A DNA stretch of 64,000 bases, taken from NCBI GenBank assembly GCA_022641835.1, contig CP048716.1, forward strand, positions 1,798,001-1,862,000. The letters run 5' to 3'. Position numbers and translations under genes: made by a program. Origin of the DNA: Petasospora fabianii (Eukaryota; Ascomycota; Saccharomycetes; Phaffomycetales; Wickerhamomycetaceae). The notes beneath the pieces are model-generated. The model made no database searches and was not told where the DNA came from. It saw only the letters and a list, made by a program, of their open reading frames with translations. Of the stretch, positions 1-9,391 are shown in pieces (within the stretch, counting starts at the first letter, position 1; every line of letters starts with the position of its first letter).

Positions 1-841
1 TCTGGTAGGTCTTCATTGGGGTAGTATCATAAAAGGGCGTGTAACCGGCAAGCATTTCAAAGATAAGGATACCCAATGACCACCAATCCACAGATTTGTT
101 GTATGGCTTGGTAGTGATTACCTCTGGAGCGATGTAATCTGGTGTACCACACAAAGTCCAAGTGACAGTGGACACCTCCTTTGCAAAACCGAAATCGGTA
201 ATCTTGATATGTCCATTACGGTCGAGCAAGATGTTTTCCGGCTTGAGATCTCTGTAGATGATGTTGTGAGAATGCAAATACTCAATAGCCAATGTGACTT
301 CAGCAGCATAGAACTTAGCAACTGGGTTTGGGAAACGTTGGGACTTTCTGAGCAATGAGAATAACTCACCACCTTCAATGTAATCCATCACCATAAACAA
401 GTTGCGGGCATCCTGGAAGGTACCCCACATACGGATGAGGAATGGGTGCTCGACAAGCTTCAACATACGACGCTCATCATTTGTATGCTCAACTTGCTTC
501 ATACGAATGACCTGGGCCTTCTTGAGAACCTTGATGGCGTAGTATCTACCGTTGTGGACAGAACGCACCAAATGGACACGGCCAAAAGAACCCGTTCCCA
601 GTGTTCTCATGATCTGGAAATCACCCAAGGAATATTTTCCTTTCGACACAGTGGATCTCTGTGGTAGAAGTGACTTCTGAATGGCATCCTCCTGCGATGG
701 GTTGTGTGACACCTGTGGGAGTTGTGTGACAGGTGGCTGCTGATAGACGGCTTGCGCCATCTGCGGGACCTGATGTTGGTATTCCATCTTCTCTCTTTGT
801 TTGCCGATATGAAGTTTCTTGAGAATGGCGCTAGAATGCAT
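1..841 (-). CDS. TPK1: cAMP-dependent protein kinase catalytic subunit (TPK type), 3' end outside the window
   Basis: This is the catalytic subunit of protein kinase A, a Ser/Thr kinase that is released from its regulatory subunit by cAMP and controls growth and stress responses. About 280 codons are visible and the C-terminal part runs off the left edge. Seen: an N-terminal Gln/Pro-rich extension, the Gly-rich loop LGTGSFGRV (about residues 81-89), lysine in YAIKVLKK (about 104), [16 protein letters not shown] and the activation segment [15 protein letters not shown]. The motifs are intact. The first in-frame ATG after an upstream stop is at 841; a second at 787 is possible. The Leu before the Gly-rich loop is encoded by CTG, which supports the standard code. 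It is divergent from NSE3. Which TPK paralogue this is cannot be told, so the symbol is nominal. Confidence 0.92.
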   Translation of the reverse strand, partial: MHSSAILKKLHIGKQREKMEYQHQVPQMAQAVYQQPPVTQLPQVSHNPSQEDAIQKSLLPQRSTVSKGKYSLGDFQIMRTLGTGSFGRVHLVRSVHNGRYYAIKVLKKAQVIRMKQVEHTNDERRMLKLVEHPFLIRMWGTFQDARNLFMVMDYIEGGELFSLLRKSQRFPNPVAKFYAAEVTLAIEYLHSHNIIYRDLKPENILLDRNGHIKITDFGFAKEVSTVTWTLCGTPDYIAPEVITTKPYNKSVDWWSLGILIFEMLAGYTPFYDTTPMKTYQ

Positions 842-1560
842 CCAACTTCCCGGTTTGGTGTGGAGGTAGGATGCTGGGCGCTTTGTCAAAGTGGGAGACT
901 AAAAGTGCCCGGGATTAACGTGGGGCCGCTGACAGGGGATAGCAGAGGTGGGAGGGGGGATAAGACAATCTCGCAATGTTCAGCGGATGTGAAACAGGAT
1001 CTGTGAGCCCAATTGAGTACTCAGATAAGAAGAGCAGATGCCTGGATGACTTTGGTCAGTTGAGAGTGAGTTGGGGAGCCACTAGAGGAGCAGACGGGCC
1101 GGCGGACGGAGGCGGGCAAAGGCTGATGGGGGTGGCAGTCAGAGACTCTGTGTGGAGCAGTGCGGTATTCCTGAAGAGGATATCTCGTGGAGTACGCACT
1201 TATCGGATGATATATGGGTCGCTTCTCGGCAATTGAGGGCTGTTAACTGCTCTTTGGATGCTGATAGTGCTTGCCTGAAAGCCAAAGTGTATCAATATTG
1301 CCTACGCTCAAGGCCTAATTCCACTGGGGTGCGGCGATTTTCGCGAAAACGCCCTGATATGGAAGCTACCCTATTGGGGGTTTACATGATGTTTCGCGAG
1401 CAGATGATTTATGGATTTCGCGTCGCGCTCTTTGGCAGCGCGTATCTCATTATCTCATAAACATATATGCGCTCTTCTCTGTCTTGTGTCCCAGCATGAC
1501 CTTTACGCTGCTGAGACCAGATTTTCAAACACACCCACACACACGTCACATAACTCAGCT
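842..1560. other. Divergent promoter region between PKA kinase and NSE3
   Basis: This is about 0.7 kb between the two divergent genes. It holds CGG-rich sequence near 1095-1120 and, on the NSE3 side, three TTTCGCG-type motifs. Short open frames here show no recognisable protein. Confidence 0.6.
1338..1427. promoter_or_regulatory. Cluster of MBF/E2F-like sites upstream of NSE3
   Basis: Seen directly: a perfect 12-bp palindrome TTTTCGCGAAAA at 1338-1349, TTTCGCGA at 1392-1399 and TTTCGCGTCGCG at 1416-1427. They lie about 130-220 bp before the NSE3 start codon. The core resembles the fungal MBF/SBF and animal E2F binding sequence used by G1/S genes. That it drives S-phase expression of NSE3 is an inference. 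Confidence 0.55.
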
Positions 1561-2517
1561 ATGGCCCGTAGAGCTAGAATTGTCGACGACGAAGATGAGG
1601 ACGAGGAAGTAGTGGTACAGTTATCTGACGCTGAAGAGGTAGCTGGTACGGGAGAAGAGAGCGACGAAGAGGAGTCTCAGAAGCCAGCTGATAAGAACAC
1701 AGTGAGTGTTCTTCGTGCCATCATGGCCCTCCATATGCAACACACCCCAATCCACAGAAACAACATCAAACGAGTCGCATTCAACGACGAACCAATCACT
1801 TCCCGTTCCCTTGATCAAGCCATGCTCGATGCACAAAAACTACTTCATGACATCTATGGCTTTCAACTTAAGCCACTCCCTTTCAAGGAAACCACGAATC
1901 CACAAGGTAATACCACAGTGAGTAAAACACAGCAATATGTTCTGCTAAGTGCCCTGCAAGATGAGTATCTCCGATTTATCCAAGAGTCCAACTGGCTCAG
2001 GACATCGACATACTTGTTTGAGTCGGAGTTGTTAGAGAAAAGAGGAGATTACAGAAACTCGAGAGAAGATGCCCCAGTGCTGACATCAGACCAGCAACTC
2101 ATGGTTCAAGGTCTCGCACTAACAGTTGTCTCGCTGATTGTTGTCAATGGTAATCATATGAACGAAACCGATCTCATGAAGACGCTAGTGGAGAACTTTG
2201 GCTTCCAGTTAAACAAAGATCTCGATATTATTCAGATGACCCCACTCAATCTCCTCAAGCTTCTTGATAAGTACGAATATGTGAGTCGTACCGTTATTAA
2301 GAACGAACAGGATGAGATTGTGGAGTACAAGATTGGAAGAAGGGCACTGCTTGAGTTTGACAGAGACAGTTTTGTTGAGTTTGTCAAAATCTTGTTTGAT
2401 GAGCCAGAGGATGACCCAGCATTTATCAAGCTTATCGATGCAACAATTGAGAATGCCTATGGTAAGAGATTAGACCCGGTCATTGAAGCTGATGGCGATC
2501 AGGAAATGGCTAATTGA
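1561..2517 (+). CDS. NSE3: SMC5-SMC6 complex subunit Nse3 (MAGE domain)
   Basis: The product is 318 aa. It is a subunit of the SMC5/6 complex, which works in recombinational DNA repair and chromosome segregation; Nse3 forms the Nse1-Nse3-Nse4 kite module. Seen: an acidic N-terminal tail (about residues 6-45), then a MAGE homology region with two winged-helix-like parts, including SKTQQYVLLSALQDEYL and a second block around LTSDQQLMVQGLALTVVSLI. The frame is open further upstream, but the ATG at 1561 is the natural start because a TATA-like stretch and G1/S motifs lie just before it. It is convergent with DBP10, with 82 bp between the stops. The family assignment rests on recognition of the MAGE pattern. 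Confidence 0.82.
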   Translation: MARRARIVDDEDEDEEVVVQLSDAEEVAGTGEESDEEESQKPADKNTVSVLRAIMALHMQHTPIHRNNIKRVAFNDEPITSRSLDQAMLDAQKLLHDIYGFQLKPLPFKETTNPQGNTTVSKTQQYVLLSALQDEYLRFIQESNWLRTSTYLFESELLEKRGDYRNSREDAPVLTSDQQLMVQGLALTVVSLIVVNGNHMNETDLMKTLVENFGFQLNKDLDIIQMTPLNLLKLLDKYEYVSRTVIKNEQDEIVEYKIGRRALLEFDRDSFVEFVKILFDEPEDDPAFIKLIDATIENAYGKRLDPVIEADGDQEMAN

Positions 2518-2599
2518 TGTTATGGAACACTACGTTTTCATATGGAACGTGCAAAATGTACTTTACATTGTAGCGATGCGAAATCATTATACTCCCTAA

Positions 2600-5416
2600 T
2601 CAGTACTTCTTCTTACTTGGACGAGCATTCTTAGCACGACGCTTCTCCTTCAACTCTCTACCCTTTCTAATATCATCCGTACTTCTCATCTCAGACTTCT
2701 GGCCCATCTTGTTGTACCCCTTAACACGCATACCACCTTCAACAGCCTTCTCCACCTTCTTTTTCTGCTTGTGGAAATCATCTCTGAATTTATCAGGGGC
2801 CCTTGGTGCCTGTTGCTTATTGTGCTTGAACTTCTTGTCATCATCACCCTTGGATGGACGGCGGTAATCACCAGCGGACTCTCTAATACCCGTCTTGTAA
2901 CCTTGAGTCTTGTGAGAGTTCTTCCAAGCATCATAAACACCAGCACGGTAAGTAGCTGGGATCTTCACACCGGATTCACCAATGATGTACTTCTTGTCAG
3001 TGGATCTTGAGTTGACATATCTGTGTTTCTTCTTGTCCCACTGCATCACCGCAGTCTGCTTATGTGTCTGGACCTGGTCGTCGTTGTTCAAGTCAAATGT
3101 AGCCTGCTGAGCCTCATTGACAAATCCGTTATTCAACGACAGCTGTTGATCCTGGATAACATTAGTTGGTGCATAATGCGAGATGAAGTAATTTGGATCT
3201 CTGAATGACTTCTTCTTGGTCTTCTCCTTAGCGATGACATCCTCGACTGTCTCGAATTGTTCCTCCAATGCCTTATCACTGACAGAGTATCCAACCTCAT
3301 TATCATCAGTGTTCTTCAACACTTCCTCGGCCAAGTTGTGGAACAAACCAGCTTCCCTTTCCTTTTCTCTCAACTCTTTCAGTTCCCTAGCACGTCTCTG
3401 AATTGGGGCAATCTGTCTTCTTCTAGTGTTCATCAAGTCAACAAGACTGTCATCCTTCTTACCAAACTCAAACACTGTTTCCTTGTTGTATCTATTCTGC
3501 AGTTTTTCCAAGAAGGCTAACTTTTCCTTCTCCATGTTCTTACCAAAAAGCAAATTCTGTTCATCCCATCCAGCAGCCTTGATCTCCTTGGCACGCTTTA
3601 CAGATTCACCACCAGCAGCTTGTCTAGTCTTGAAATAAAGCTTCTCAGCCTTTGCAGAGACACCTTGCAACACTTTCAAGTCGTAATTTGTCTCAATCAA
3701 GTGGTTGAACATCTCCATCATATTTTCAACATTAATTCTTGGAGCGGCACCAAGAATCATTCTATCTGAATAGTTCACCTTTGGCTCCACATACTCCTCA
3801 CCTTGTTGTTCCTGGAGAATCTCACACTTCTTCTCATGCATTGGGGTCAACAGGATTTTTCTTCCCAAGAACAATTCCAAATCAAGCAAGTATGGCAACT
3901 CACTCTCACTGACAATGGTATAAGCCCAACCTCTGTGACCAGCTCTTGCCGTTCTACCAACACGATGGATAAAGATCTTGGAGGATGCAGGGAGGGAGAA
4001 GTTGATCACATTGGCAAGAACAGGGACATCAATACCACGAGCGGCAACGTCTGTGACAACCATAATTGGTGCAAGACCTGTACGGAAGTTCATTAGTTGA
4101 CGACGACGGGCATGTTGGTCGAGTGTACCATAGATGTATGAAACGGCGTAACCAGCTTCTTTGAGGAGAAGAGTGATGTATTCGACGTGGTGACGGGTAG
4201 GAACGAACACAATTGTCGAGTGTGGATGTGGGAGTTGGTTAGCTGGTGGAAGACGTTTTCTTTTAAGATTCTTTTTCTTGTTGTTGTGCTTCTTCTTGGA
4301 TTCATCATCAGAGTCTGAGTCTGACTCGGCTTTGTTGGCATTTTCAAGCTTCTTAATGTCTTCGATGGAGGCTTGTGGGATTTGAATGACATCTTGAATG
4401 ATATTAAGCAAGTTTGCTTCTCTTTCATTTTGCTTTGTAGAGACAAAGCACATTTCAAGCTGATCAGAGATCTTGGTCTCAGCATCAAGTCTCACAAGAA
4501 CTGGATTTTGAAGACCAGCCTTGGCGAATTCAACAAGGGAACTTGGAAGAGTAGCGGAGAAGAGCAAAGACTGTCTGCTTGATGGCAGAGAACCAATCAA
4601 CTCAGTCAACTGTTCTTGGAAACCCATTTCGAAAAGTCTATCAGCTTCATCAAAAACGATGTACTCAACGGAATTTAAGTCAAGCTTCATCTCAAGCTTC
4701 AAATGCAAGAAACGACCTGGTGTAGCCACAATGATATCTGGATTAGACATCATCTTGTTGAACTGTTCCTCCAGGGAGTCACCACCAACGAGCAAGACAC
4801 TTCTGAGGTCAGTACCCTTTGTGAAATCTTTGATAACCTTGTGTGTCTGGAGTGCCAACTCTCTTGAAGGGGACAAGATGATGGCTCTAATACCGACTTT
4901 TGCACTGTGCATTTTCAACTTCTCAATAACTGGGAGAGAGAAGGCGGCGGTCTTACCAGAACCAGTACGCGCCATACCGACGATATCTCTGTTTTGCATG
5001 ATGAGTGGGATGGTCTTTCTCTGGATGGGTGTTGGTTGCTTGAAACCTTTCTTAGAGATATTGCTTAAAAGGAACTTGGAGAAACCGAAACTGGCAAATG
5101 TACCACCTTTAGCCTTGTTCTGAGGTTGAATAGAGAAGTAGTTGGCGAATTCGACGTCTTCTTTGGCCTTTTTAGTATCATCTTCATCATCTGAGAGTTC
5201 AAGAGATGGGAATGCATTCTCCTTTGTGGCTGTAGTGATAGTTTTACGCTTCTTCTGTGGCTGCTGCTCTTCCTGTTCAGACTCCTCATCGGAGGAGATG
5301 ATCTCATCTTGAATCTCCTGCTCTGAGTCGGAACCAGAGCTGTAAGCTTCCGAATCCGAGCCTGCCTCGAGGGCAATATTTCCAGCAATGTCGAACTCCT
5401 CGTCACTAGTGCTCAT
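2600..5416 (-). CDS. DBP10: ATP-dependent RNA helicase Dbp10 (DEAD-box)
   Basis: The product is 938 aa. It is a nucleolar DEAD-box helicase needed for 60S ribosomal subunit assembly. Seen: an acidic Ser/Glu-rich N-terminus (1-90), a Q motif region (about 108-132), Walker A ARTGSGKT (149-156), the DEAD box in VFDEADRLFEMGF (about 254-266), SAT (287-289), a Lys-rich insertion between the two RecA domains, motif VI HRVGRTARAG, then a DBP10-type C-terminal domain and a strongly basic tail. The length is close to the roughly 995 aa of the S. cerevisiae protein. Long domain-specific insertions separate Dbp10 from other DEAD-box proteins. It is divergent from the mannosyltransferase gene. Confidence 0.95.
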   Translation of the reverse strand: MSTSDEEFDIAGNIALEAGSDSEAYSSGSDSEQEIQDEIISSDEESEQEEQQPQKKRKTITTATKENAFPSLELSDDEDDTKKAKEDVEFANYFSIQPQNKAKGGTFASFGFSKFLLSNISKKGFKQPTPIQRKTIPLIMQNRDIVGMARTGSGKTAAFSLPVIEKLKMHSAKVGIRAIILSPSRELALQTHKVIKDFTKGTDLRSVLLVGGDSLEEQFNKMMSNPDIIVATPGRFLHLKLEMKLDLNSVEYIVFDEADRLFEMGFQEQLTELIGSLPSSRQSLLFSATLPSSLVEFAKAGLQNPVLVRLDAETKISDQLEMCFVSTKQNEREANLLNIIQDVIQIPQASIEDIKKLENANKAESDSDSDDESKKKHNNKKKNLKRKRLPPANQLPHPHSTIVFVPTRHHVEYITLLLKEAGYAVSYIYGTLDQHARRRQLMNFRTGLAPIMVVTDVAARGIDVPVLANVINFSLPASSKIFIHRVGRTARAGHRGWAYTIVSESELPYLLDLELFLGRKILLTPMHEKKCEILQEQQGEEYVEPKVNYSDRMILGAAPRINVENMMEMFNHLIETNYDLKVLQGVSAKAEKLYFKTRQAAGGESVKRAKEIKAAGWDEQNLLFGKNMEKEKLAFLEKLQNRYNKETVFEFGKKDDSLVDLMNTRRRQIAPIQRRARELKELREKEREAGLFHNLAEEVLKNTDDNEVGYSVSDKALEEQFETVEDVIAKEKTKKKSFRDPNYFISHYAPTNVIQDQQLSLNNGFVNEAQQATFDLNNDDQVQTHKQTAVMQWDKKKHRYVNSRSTDKKYIIGESGVKIPATYRAGVYDAWKNSHKTQGYKTGIRESAGDYRRPSKGDDDKKFKHNKQQAPRAPDKFRDDFHKQKKKVEKAVEGGMRVKGYNKMGQKSEMRSTDDIRKGRELKEKRRAKNARPSKKKY

Positions 5417-6076
5417 AATGGTGTGATTCGGGAAGGATGGTTACTGAAAGCGAGATAAATGGAGACATGGAGCTGTCTCTAGTATGTAACCTGAGGGTCT
5501 CTAATATTTTTTTGCGCGAAGAGAGTGCGCATACCAGAAGAGAGAGAGAAAGTCGTTGATTACCTAAGCACTGATGTCAGCAAATCTTTATAGGGTGCTT
5601 CTTTTGATCAACGATGTGCGGTACGGCCACACGGAGATATATAGAATCTCCGATCGTTGAACGGGTAGTTTCTGCATCTGTCGGCGGCTTGGGGGTGATG
5701 GGGTGAGAGTTGCGTTTGAGGGTTGCACTTCTATCTGATCTTCAGATGTGGTGCCACTTCTCGTGGATCGACTCGAGAATCAGGTAATCCATTGAGCGTT
5801 ATAAGGTGGATGATAAAGGGCTAAATCACCAAAACCTCAAATTTGAGCCCAGTTGGCAGCGGACCGCCGGAAGGTCCGGCGGACAGTGTGGGGGCCTAGA
5901 ACCATGCGCGCCTACAGCACAGCGCACTAAATTTTTAGCTGACAAGGGAAAAAAGTGCGTGAGGCAGCGGGAAACAAACAAAAAAACGAGTGAGCCCGCG
6001 CATATCTCAAGGCGGTAGTATAAATAGCAAACGCCCAGCCCACACTATCCACAGACCGCCGAAAAAAGCTCCTGTC
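5417..6076. other. Divergent promoter between DBP10 and the OCH1/HOC1-like gene
   Basis: This is 660 bp without a gene. It holds a perfect 8-bp inverted repeat with a 3-base loop at 5864-5882 (CCG and CGG ends) and a TATA box at 6019-6026. I see no further structure. Confidence 0.6.
6019..6026 (+). promoter_or_regulatory. TATA box of the OCH1/HOC1-like gene
   Basis: TATAAATA lies 51 bases before the ATG at 6077. An open frame continues upstream to 5990, but a start there would lie before or at the TATA box, so the site decides the start at 6077. Confidence 0.6.
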
Positions 6077-7624
6077 ATGGCCAAGCTCCTGTCCCGAACT
6101 CGCTCAGCTGCCACTGGCTCCCACTCGCTGCCTAACACGCGCTCCCACAAAAGTAGACGCTCTCCGCAGTCGATAGACGACTCCTCTGCCACCACCGACT
6201 CTGAGAGTAGCGCAGACGAGTTCCGCAACGAGAAGCACACGTCGCCCACACAAGCCAGAAAGCAGATAACCGCGCCGCACTGGCCCATGGGAGCACAGCC
6301 CTTTGTTCTCCAGAGGCTGCTCCCACGCCGATTGCTCGTGGTGCTCGTTGCCACGGGTATCCTATACTCCCTGTTGGCACTCAATACTGCATCCTTCCTC
6401 AATCCGCACGTCATCACTAGCAATGGTTCAACGCCAGAGGCAGCCACCACAGAGCTCCAGATCCATAAGCTCGAGGAGGCCCTCACTCAGCACATTGAGT
6501 CCAATCCAGATGAGCTTTCAGATCACATGAGGGCCCTTCTAGCGCAAGCGCCCTCCGAAGAGACGAGTACTACCCGAGACAACATTGTCGATCCCTCATC
6601 CTCCAACTTCGTGGACTATGTTGAAAGATATGACGAGAATGATCTTCGATCCCGTCTCGCAAAGAGCTTCCCATATGACAGATCCACCAAGATTCCCAAA
6701 CTTATATGGCAGATCTGGAAAGAACCAATCGAACAAGTTAAGAACAATGAGGTTGCCAAATACATGCACTCATGGGCAGAACAAGTTGATGATGGTTACG
6801 AATACCGCGTCGTTACAGATGCTGATATCGATACTGTTGTTTCTCAGCTATATGGGAACTTCTCAGAAATAATCGATGCCTTCAAGGCAATGCCACTTGA
6901 CATCCTCAAGTTTGACTTCTTGAGGTACTTGTTACTCTATGCCCGTGGTGGAATATACTCAGATGTTGATGCTCTAGCGTTTAAACCACTCAAGAGTTGG
7001 GCAGATTCACCTAATGAAATCACAGACTACATCTCTGATCTTCCTAGTGAAAACGTTGGATTTGTTGTTGGTATCGAGGGTGATCATGACCGTCCAGATT
7101 GGAGATTCTTCACCTCTCGACGTCTTCAGTTTTGTCAGTGGACATTTAAGAGCAAACCGGGACATCCCGTTCTCCGTGAACTCATCCACAAGATTACACA
7201 AACAACACTGAAAAACTATAGTGAACGTCTCAACCACGTGAAAATTGGAAGACAGTACTACACCTTGCACTCTGTATACACCGTTTTGGAATGGACAGGA
7301 CCTGCAGCATTCACAGATGCCCTCTTCTCCCACTTTAACAAGGTGTTCAACATTGCCAAGTGGACAGGTATAAACAAAGAGACTCCGAAGGAGATAAAAA
7401 ATGTTGAGTTTGAAGAGTATCACAAGGAGAAGAATAGAATCACAGAAAAGAAGCATGTTGGATGGACAAATTTCACAAGGCTGATGCAACCAGCCATGTT
7501 TGACGATGTCTTGGTGCTGCCTATTGCAAGCTTTAACGGCTTCGCTGATGATTTACCTTATAAAGTTGATGATGAATTGGTTTACGTGAAACATGAGTTC
7601 CACGGTACTTGGAAGAATATGTGA
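6077..7624 (+). CDS. OCH1/HOC1-family alpha-1,6-mannosyltransferase (GT32)
   Basis: The product is 515 aa and a type II Golgi membrane protein. The family transfers mannose from GDP-mannose to N-glycan cores (Och1) or works in mannan polymerase II (Hoc1). Seen: a Ser/Arg-rich cytosolic tail, a membrane anchor around RLLVVLVATGILYSLLAL (about residues 85-105), FPYD followed by IPKLIWQIWK, LKFDFLRYLLLYARGGIYSDVDAL with the DxD metal/sugar-nucleotide motif, QFCQWTFKSKPGHPVLREL, and a C-terminal FVKH-like VYVKHEFHGTWK. All of these match Och1 block by block. The start is chosen from the TATA box. Och1 and Hoc1 cannot be separated by eye, so no symbol is given. Confidence 0.87.
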   Translation: MAKLLSRTRSAATGSHSLPNTRSHKSRRSPQSIDDSSATTDSESSADEFRNEKHTSPTQARKQITAPHWPMGAQPFVLQRLLPRRLLVVLVATGILYSLLALNTASFLNPHVITSNGSTPEAATTELQIHKLEEALTQHIESNPDELSDHMRALLAQAPSEETSTTRDNIVDPSSSNFVDYVERYDENDLRSRLAKSFPYDRSTKIPKLIWQIWKEPIEQVKNNEVAKYMHSWAEQVDDGYEYRVVTDADIDTVVSQLYGNFSEIIDAFKAMPLDILKFDFLRYLLLYARGGIYSDVDALAFKPLKSWADSPNEITDYISDLPSENVGFVVGIEGDHDRPDWRFFTSRRLQFCQWTFKSKPGHPVLRELIHKITQTTLKNYSERLNHVKIGRQYYTLHSVYTVLEWTGPAAFTDALFSHFNKVFNIAKWTGINKETPKEIKNVEFEEYHKEKNRITEKKHVGWTNFTRLMQPAMFDDVLVLPIASFNGFADDLPYKVDDELVYVKHEFHGTWKNM

Positions 7625-7967
7625 GGATTGAAGAGAAGATGTTAATAAGGGTTTCATGAAGATGTAAAATGACACCCTTTTGTTATGATTTTGACGACGC
7701 ACAGGACTACACTTTTATTCACTGTTTGTACTATTTTCTTTGTTTCGGTTTTGTTTTGATGGAGTTAGGTTATTTATTTGGTTTTGTACATTTCCCGGTT
7801 GAGTATATGTATATCTAAAAAGCGTTAAGTGGTTTCGAGCACTAGTAGTTATGGTTCGTATGCCACCGCGAACTCCGGCGCGGAGAAAAGAAGGTCTGCT
7901 TGATCAGTGGCCAACTTACAACTGTTAACATACGTATTCCACGCAAACCTAAGAGGTCACCATAAAG
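7625..7967. other. Intergenic, tandem genes
   Basis: This is 343 bp between the mannosyltransferase stop and CCL1. It is T-rich just after the stop, as expected for a yeast 3' end, followed by the short CCL1 promoter. Nothing else was seen. Confidence 0.5.
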
Positions 7968-9008
7968 ATGACATCAGCGTCTTCAACTCCTACTCCAACT
8001 CCAGTGCCTCGTGTCACATTTGATGACCTCTATCGTCGCTCCACACAGTACCGCATGTGGTCTTTCACAAAGGAAGAGCTTGCCGACGTGAGGACTAAAG
8101 TCAACGCACAGGGCCATCTAAAGGTTGATGAAAGACTCGCTAAAACCCCAGAGGTTGATCCATCACTCATTGAAAAGGTCTCTGTGGAGGAAGAGCTTGA
8201 ACTTGTCTCGTTTCATCTGAGGGGATCCCTGACTAAACTCTCTGGATTTTTCAACATGCCATCGCAAGTCAGAGCAACGGCGGTCTCCTTCTTCAGAAAG
8301 TTCTATCTCGTGCATAGTGTCCTGGAATACCACCCAAAGTTCGTTCTTCTCACATGTCTGTTCCTTGCTGCCAAGTCTGAGAACTACTTTATCAGCATCA
8401 ACACTTTCTGCAAGAAACTTGCCAAGATGAGTGTTGCCCCAGAATCCATTCTGAATCTAGAGTTCACAATCCTCGAATCCCTCAAGTTCACTCTCCTCAC
8501 ACATCATCCATTCAGACCATTATATGGGTTCTTCTTTGATATCCAAGACACATTGGGCTCTTCCATCTCACAAAAGGAACTAGGATCCGTGTATGATGCT
8601 GCTCGAACACTCGTCAATGAGGCACTCATCTCTGATGTTGTATACCACTTCACACCACCACAAATCGCCCTTGCCTGCTTCAAGGAGATCAACTCAGAAA
8701 TTACTATGAAGTACCTTGAAAAGAAGTTCAACCACACTATCAAGGAAGAGCCGGACGCTGAGAATGAGAACTCCGTACAAGAAGTGCCGCGTACGGATTA
8801 CGATATGCTTCTAGAGGTTATAAACGAATGTCAGGTTATGATCAAGACTGCTAAGAACCCAACAAAGGAAAAGGCTGTTGCTATCGATAAAAAGGTGCAG
8901 TTCTGTATCAACCCGGCGCTTGTATTGAAGAGAAAGAGAGAATCGCCTGGTGCGGTCGAGACTGAGGATCCAAATAAAAGGTTGAGAACAGAATCGCCTG
9001 CTGTTTGA
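7968..9008 (+). CDS. CCL1: Cyclin H homologue Ccl1, TFIIH/TFIIK cyclin
   Basis: The product is 346 aa. It is the cyclin partner of Kin28 in the TFIIK module of TFIIH, which phosphorylates the RNA polymerase II C-terminal domain. Seen: FDDLYRRSTQYRMWSFTKEEL near the N-terminus, a signature of cyclin H-type proteins, then tandem cyclin folds from about residue 75 to 260 and a charged, likely disordered tail with a basic KRKR stretch. The length is slightly below the 393 aa of the S. cerevisiae protein. It is in tandem after the mannosyltransferase and convergent with ATP1. SSL2, another TFIIH subunit, lies about 37 kb away in the same window. Confidence 0.88.
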   Translation: MTSASSTPTPTPVPRVTFDDLYRRSTQYRMWSFTKEELADVRTKVNAQGHLKVDERLAKTPEVDPSLIEKVSVEEELELVSFHLRGSLTKLSGFFNMPSQVRATAVSFFRKFYLVHSVLEYHPKFVLLTCLFLAAKSENYFISINTFCKKLAKMSVAPESILNLEFTILESLKFTLLTHHPFRPLYGFFFDIQDTLGSSISQKELGSVYDAARTLVNEALISDVVYHFTPPQIALACFKEINSEITMKYLEKKFNHTIKEEPDAENENSVQEVPRTDYDMLLEVINECQVMIKTAKNPTKEKAVAIDKKVQFCINPALVLKRKRESPGAVETEDPNKRLRTESPAV

Positions 9009-9391
9009 AGCACATGGTCATTAGACAATGCATAAATGGGATTTTTTTGGTAATCCAAGACTAATATTGACAATGTAGTTGGTTGACATGCTAATTGTCT
9101 GGCAAATAGAACACTTTTCGGATAATTAGGGCCACCTGGCACAAACAATGTTATCTCTAGCAGCAGCAAACTACAATTGAACAAGTAATTTTATAATCGT
9201 ATTTTATAGTACCGTTCAATGAGAGAATGTATGAGTGAAAATCTCTATGAAGGTCTGTTTTCATAATAACGTCAAAGGTTGTAGGGATAAAAGAATCTAC
9301 TATGAATGTTAATGAATACCTCTCAAAAGCAACATGGAGTCAACGATGCCAAGGGCTAGCCTCAACAGTCGCCATTCATCTCAGCACCAGC
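9009..9391. other. Convergent 3' intergenic region (CCL1/ATP1)
   Basis: This is 383 bp between two convergent stops. It is AT-rich with no gene seen and presumably holds both poly(A) sites. Confidence 0.5.

Noticed and set aside
5990-6076. Upstream in-frame start for the mannosyltransferase
   Set aside because: It lies before the TATA box, so it should not be in the mRNA.
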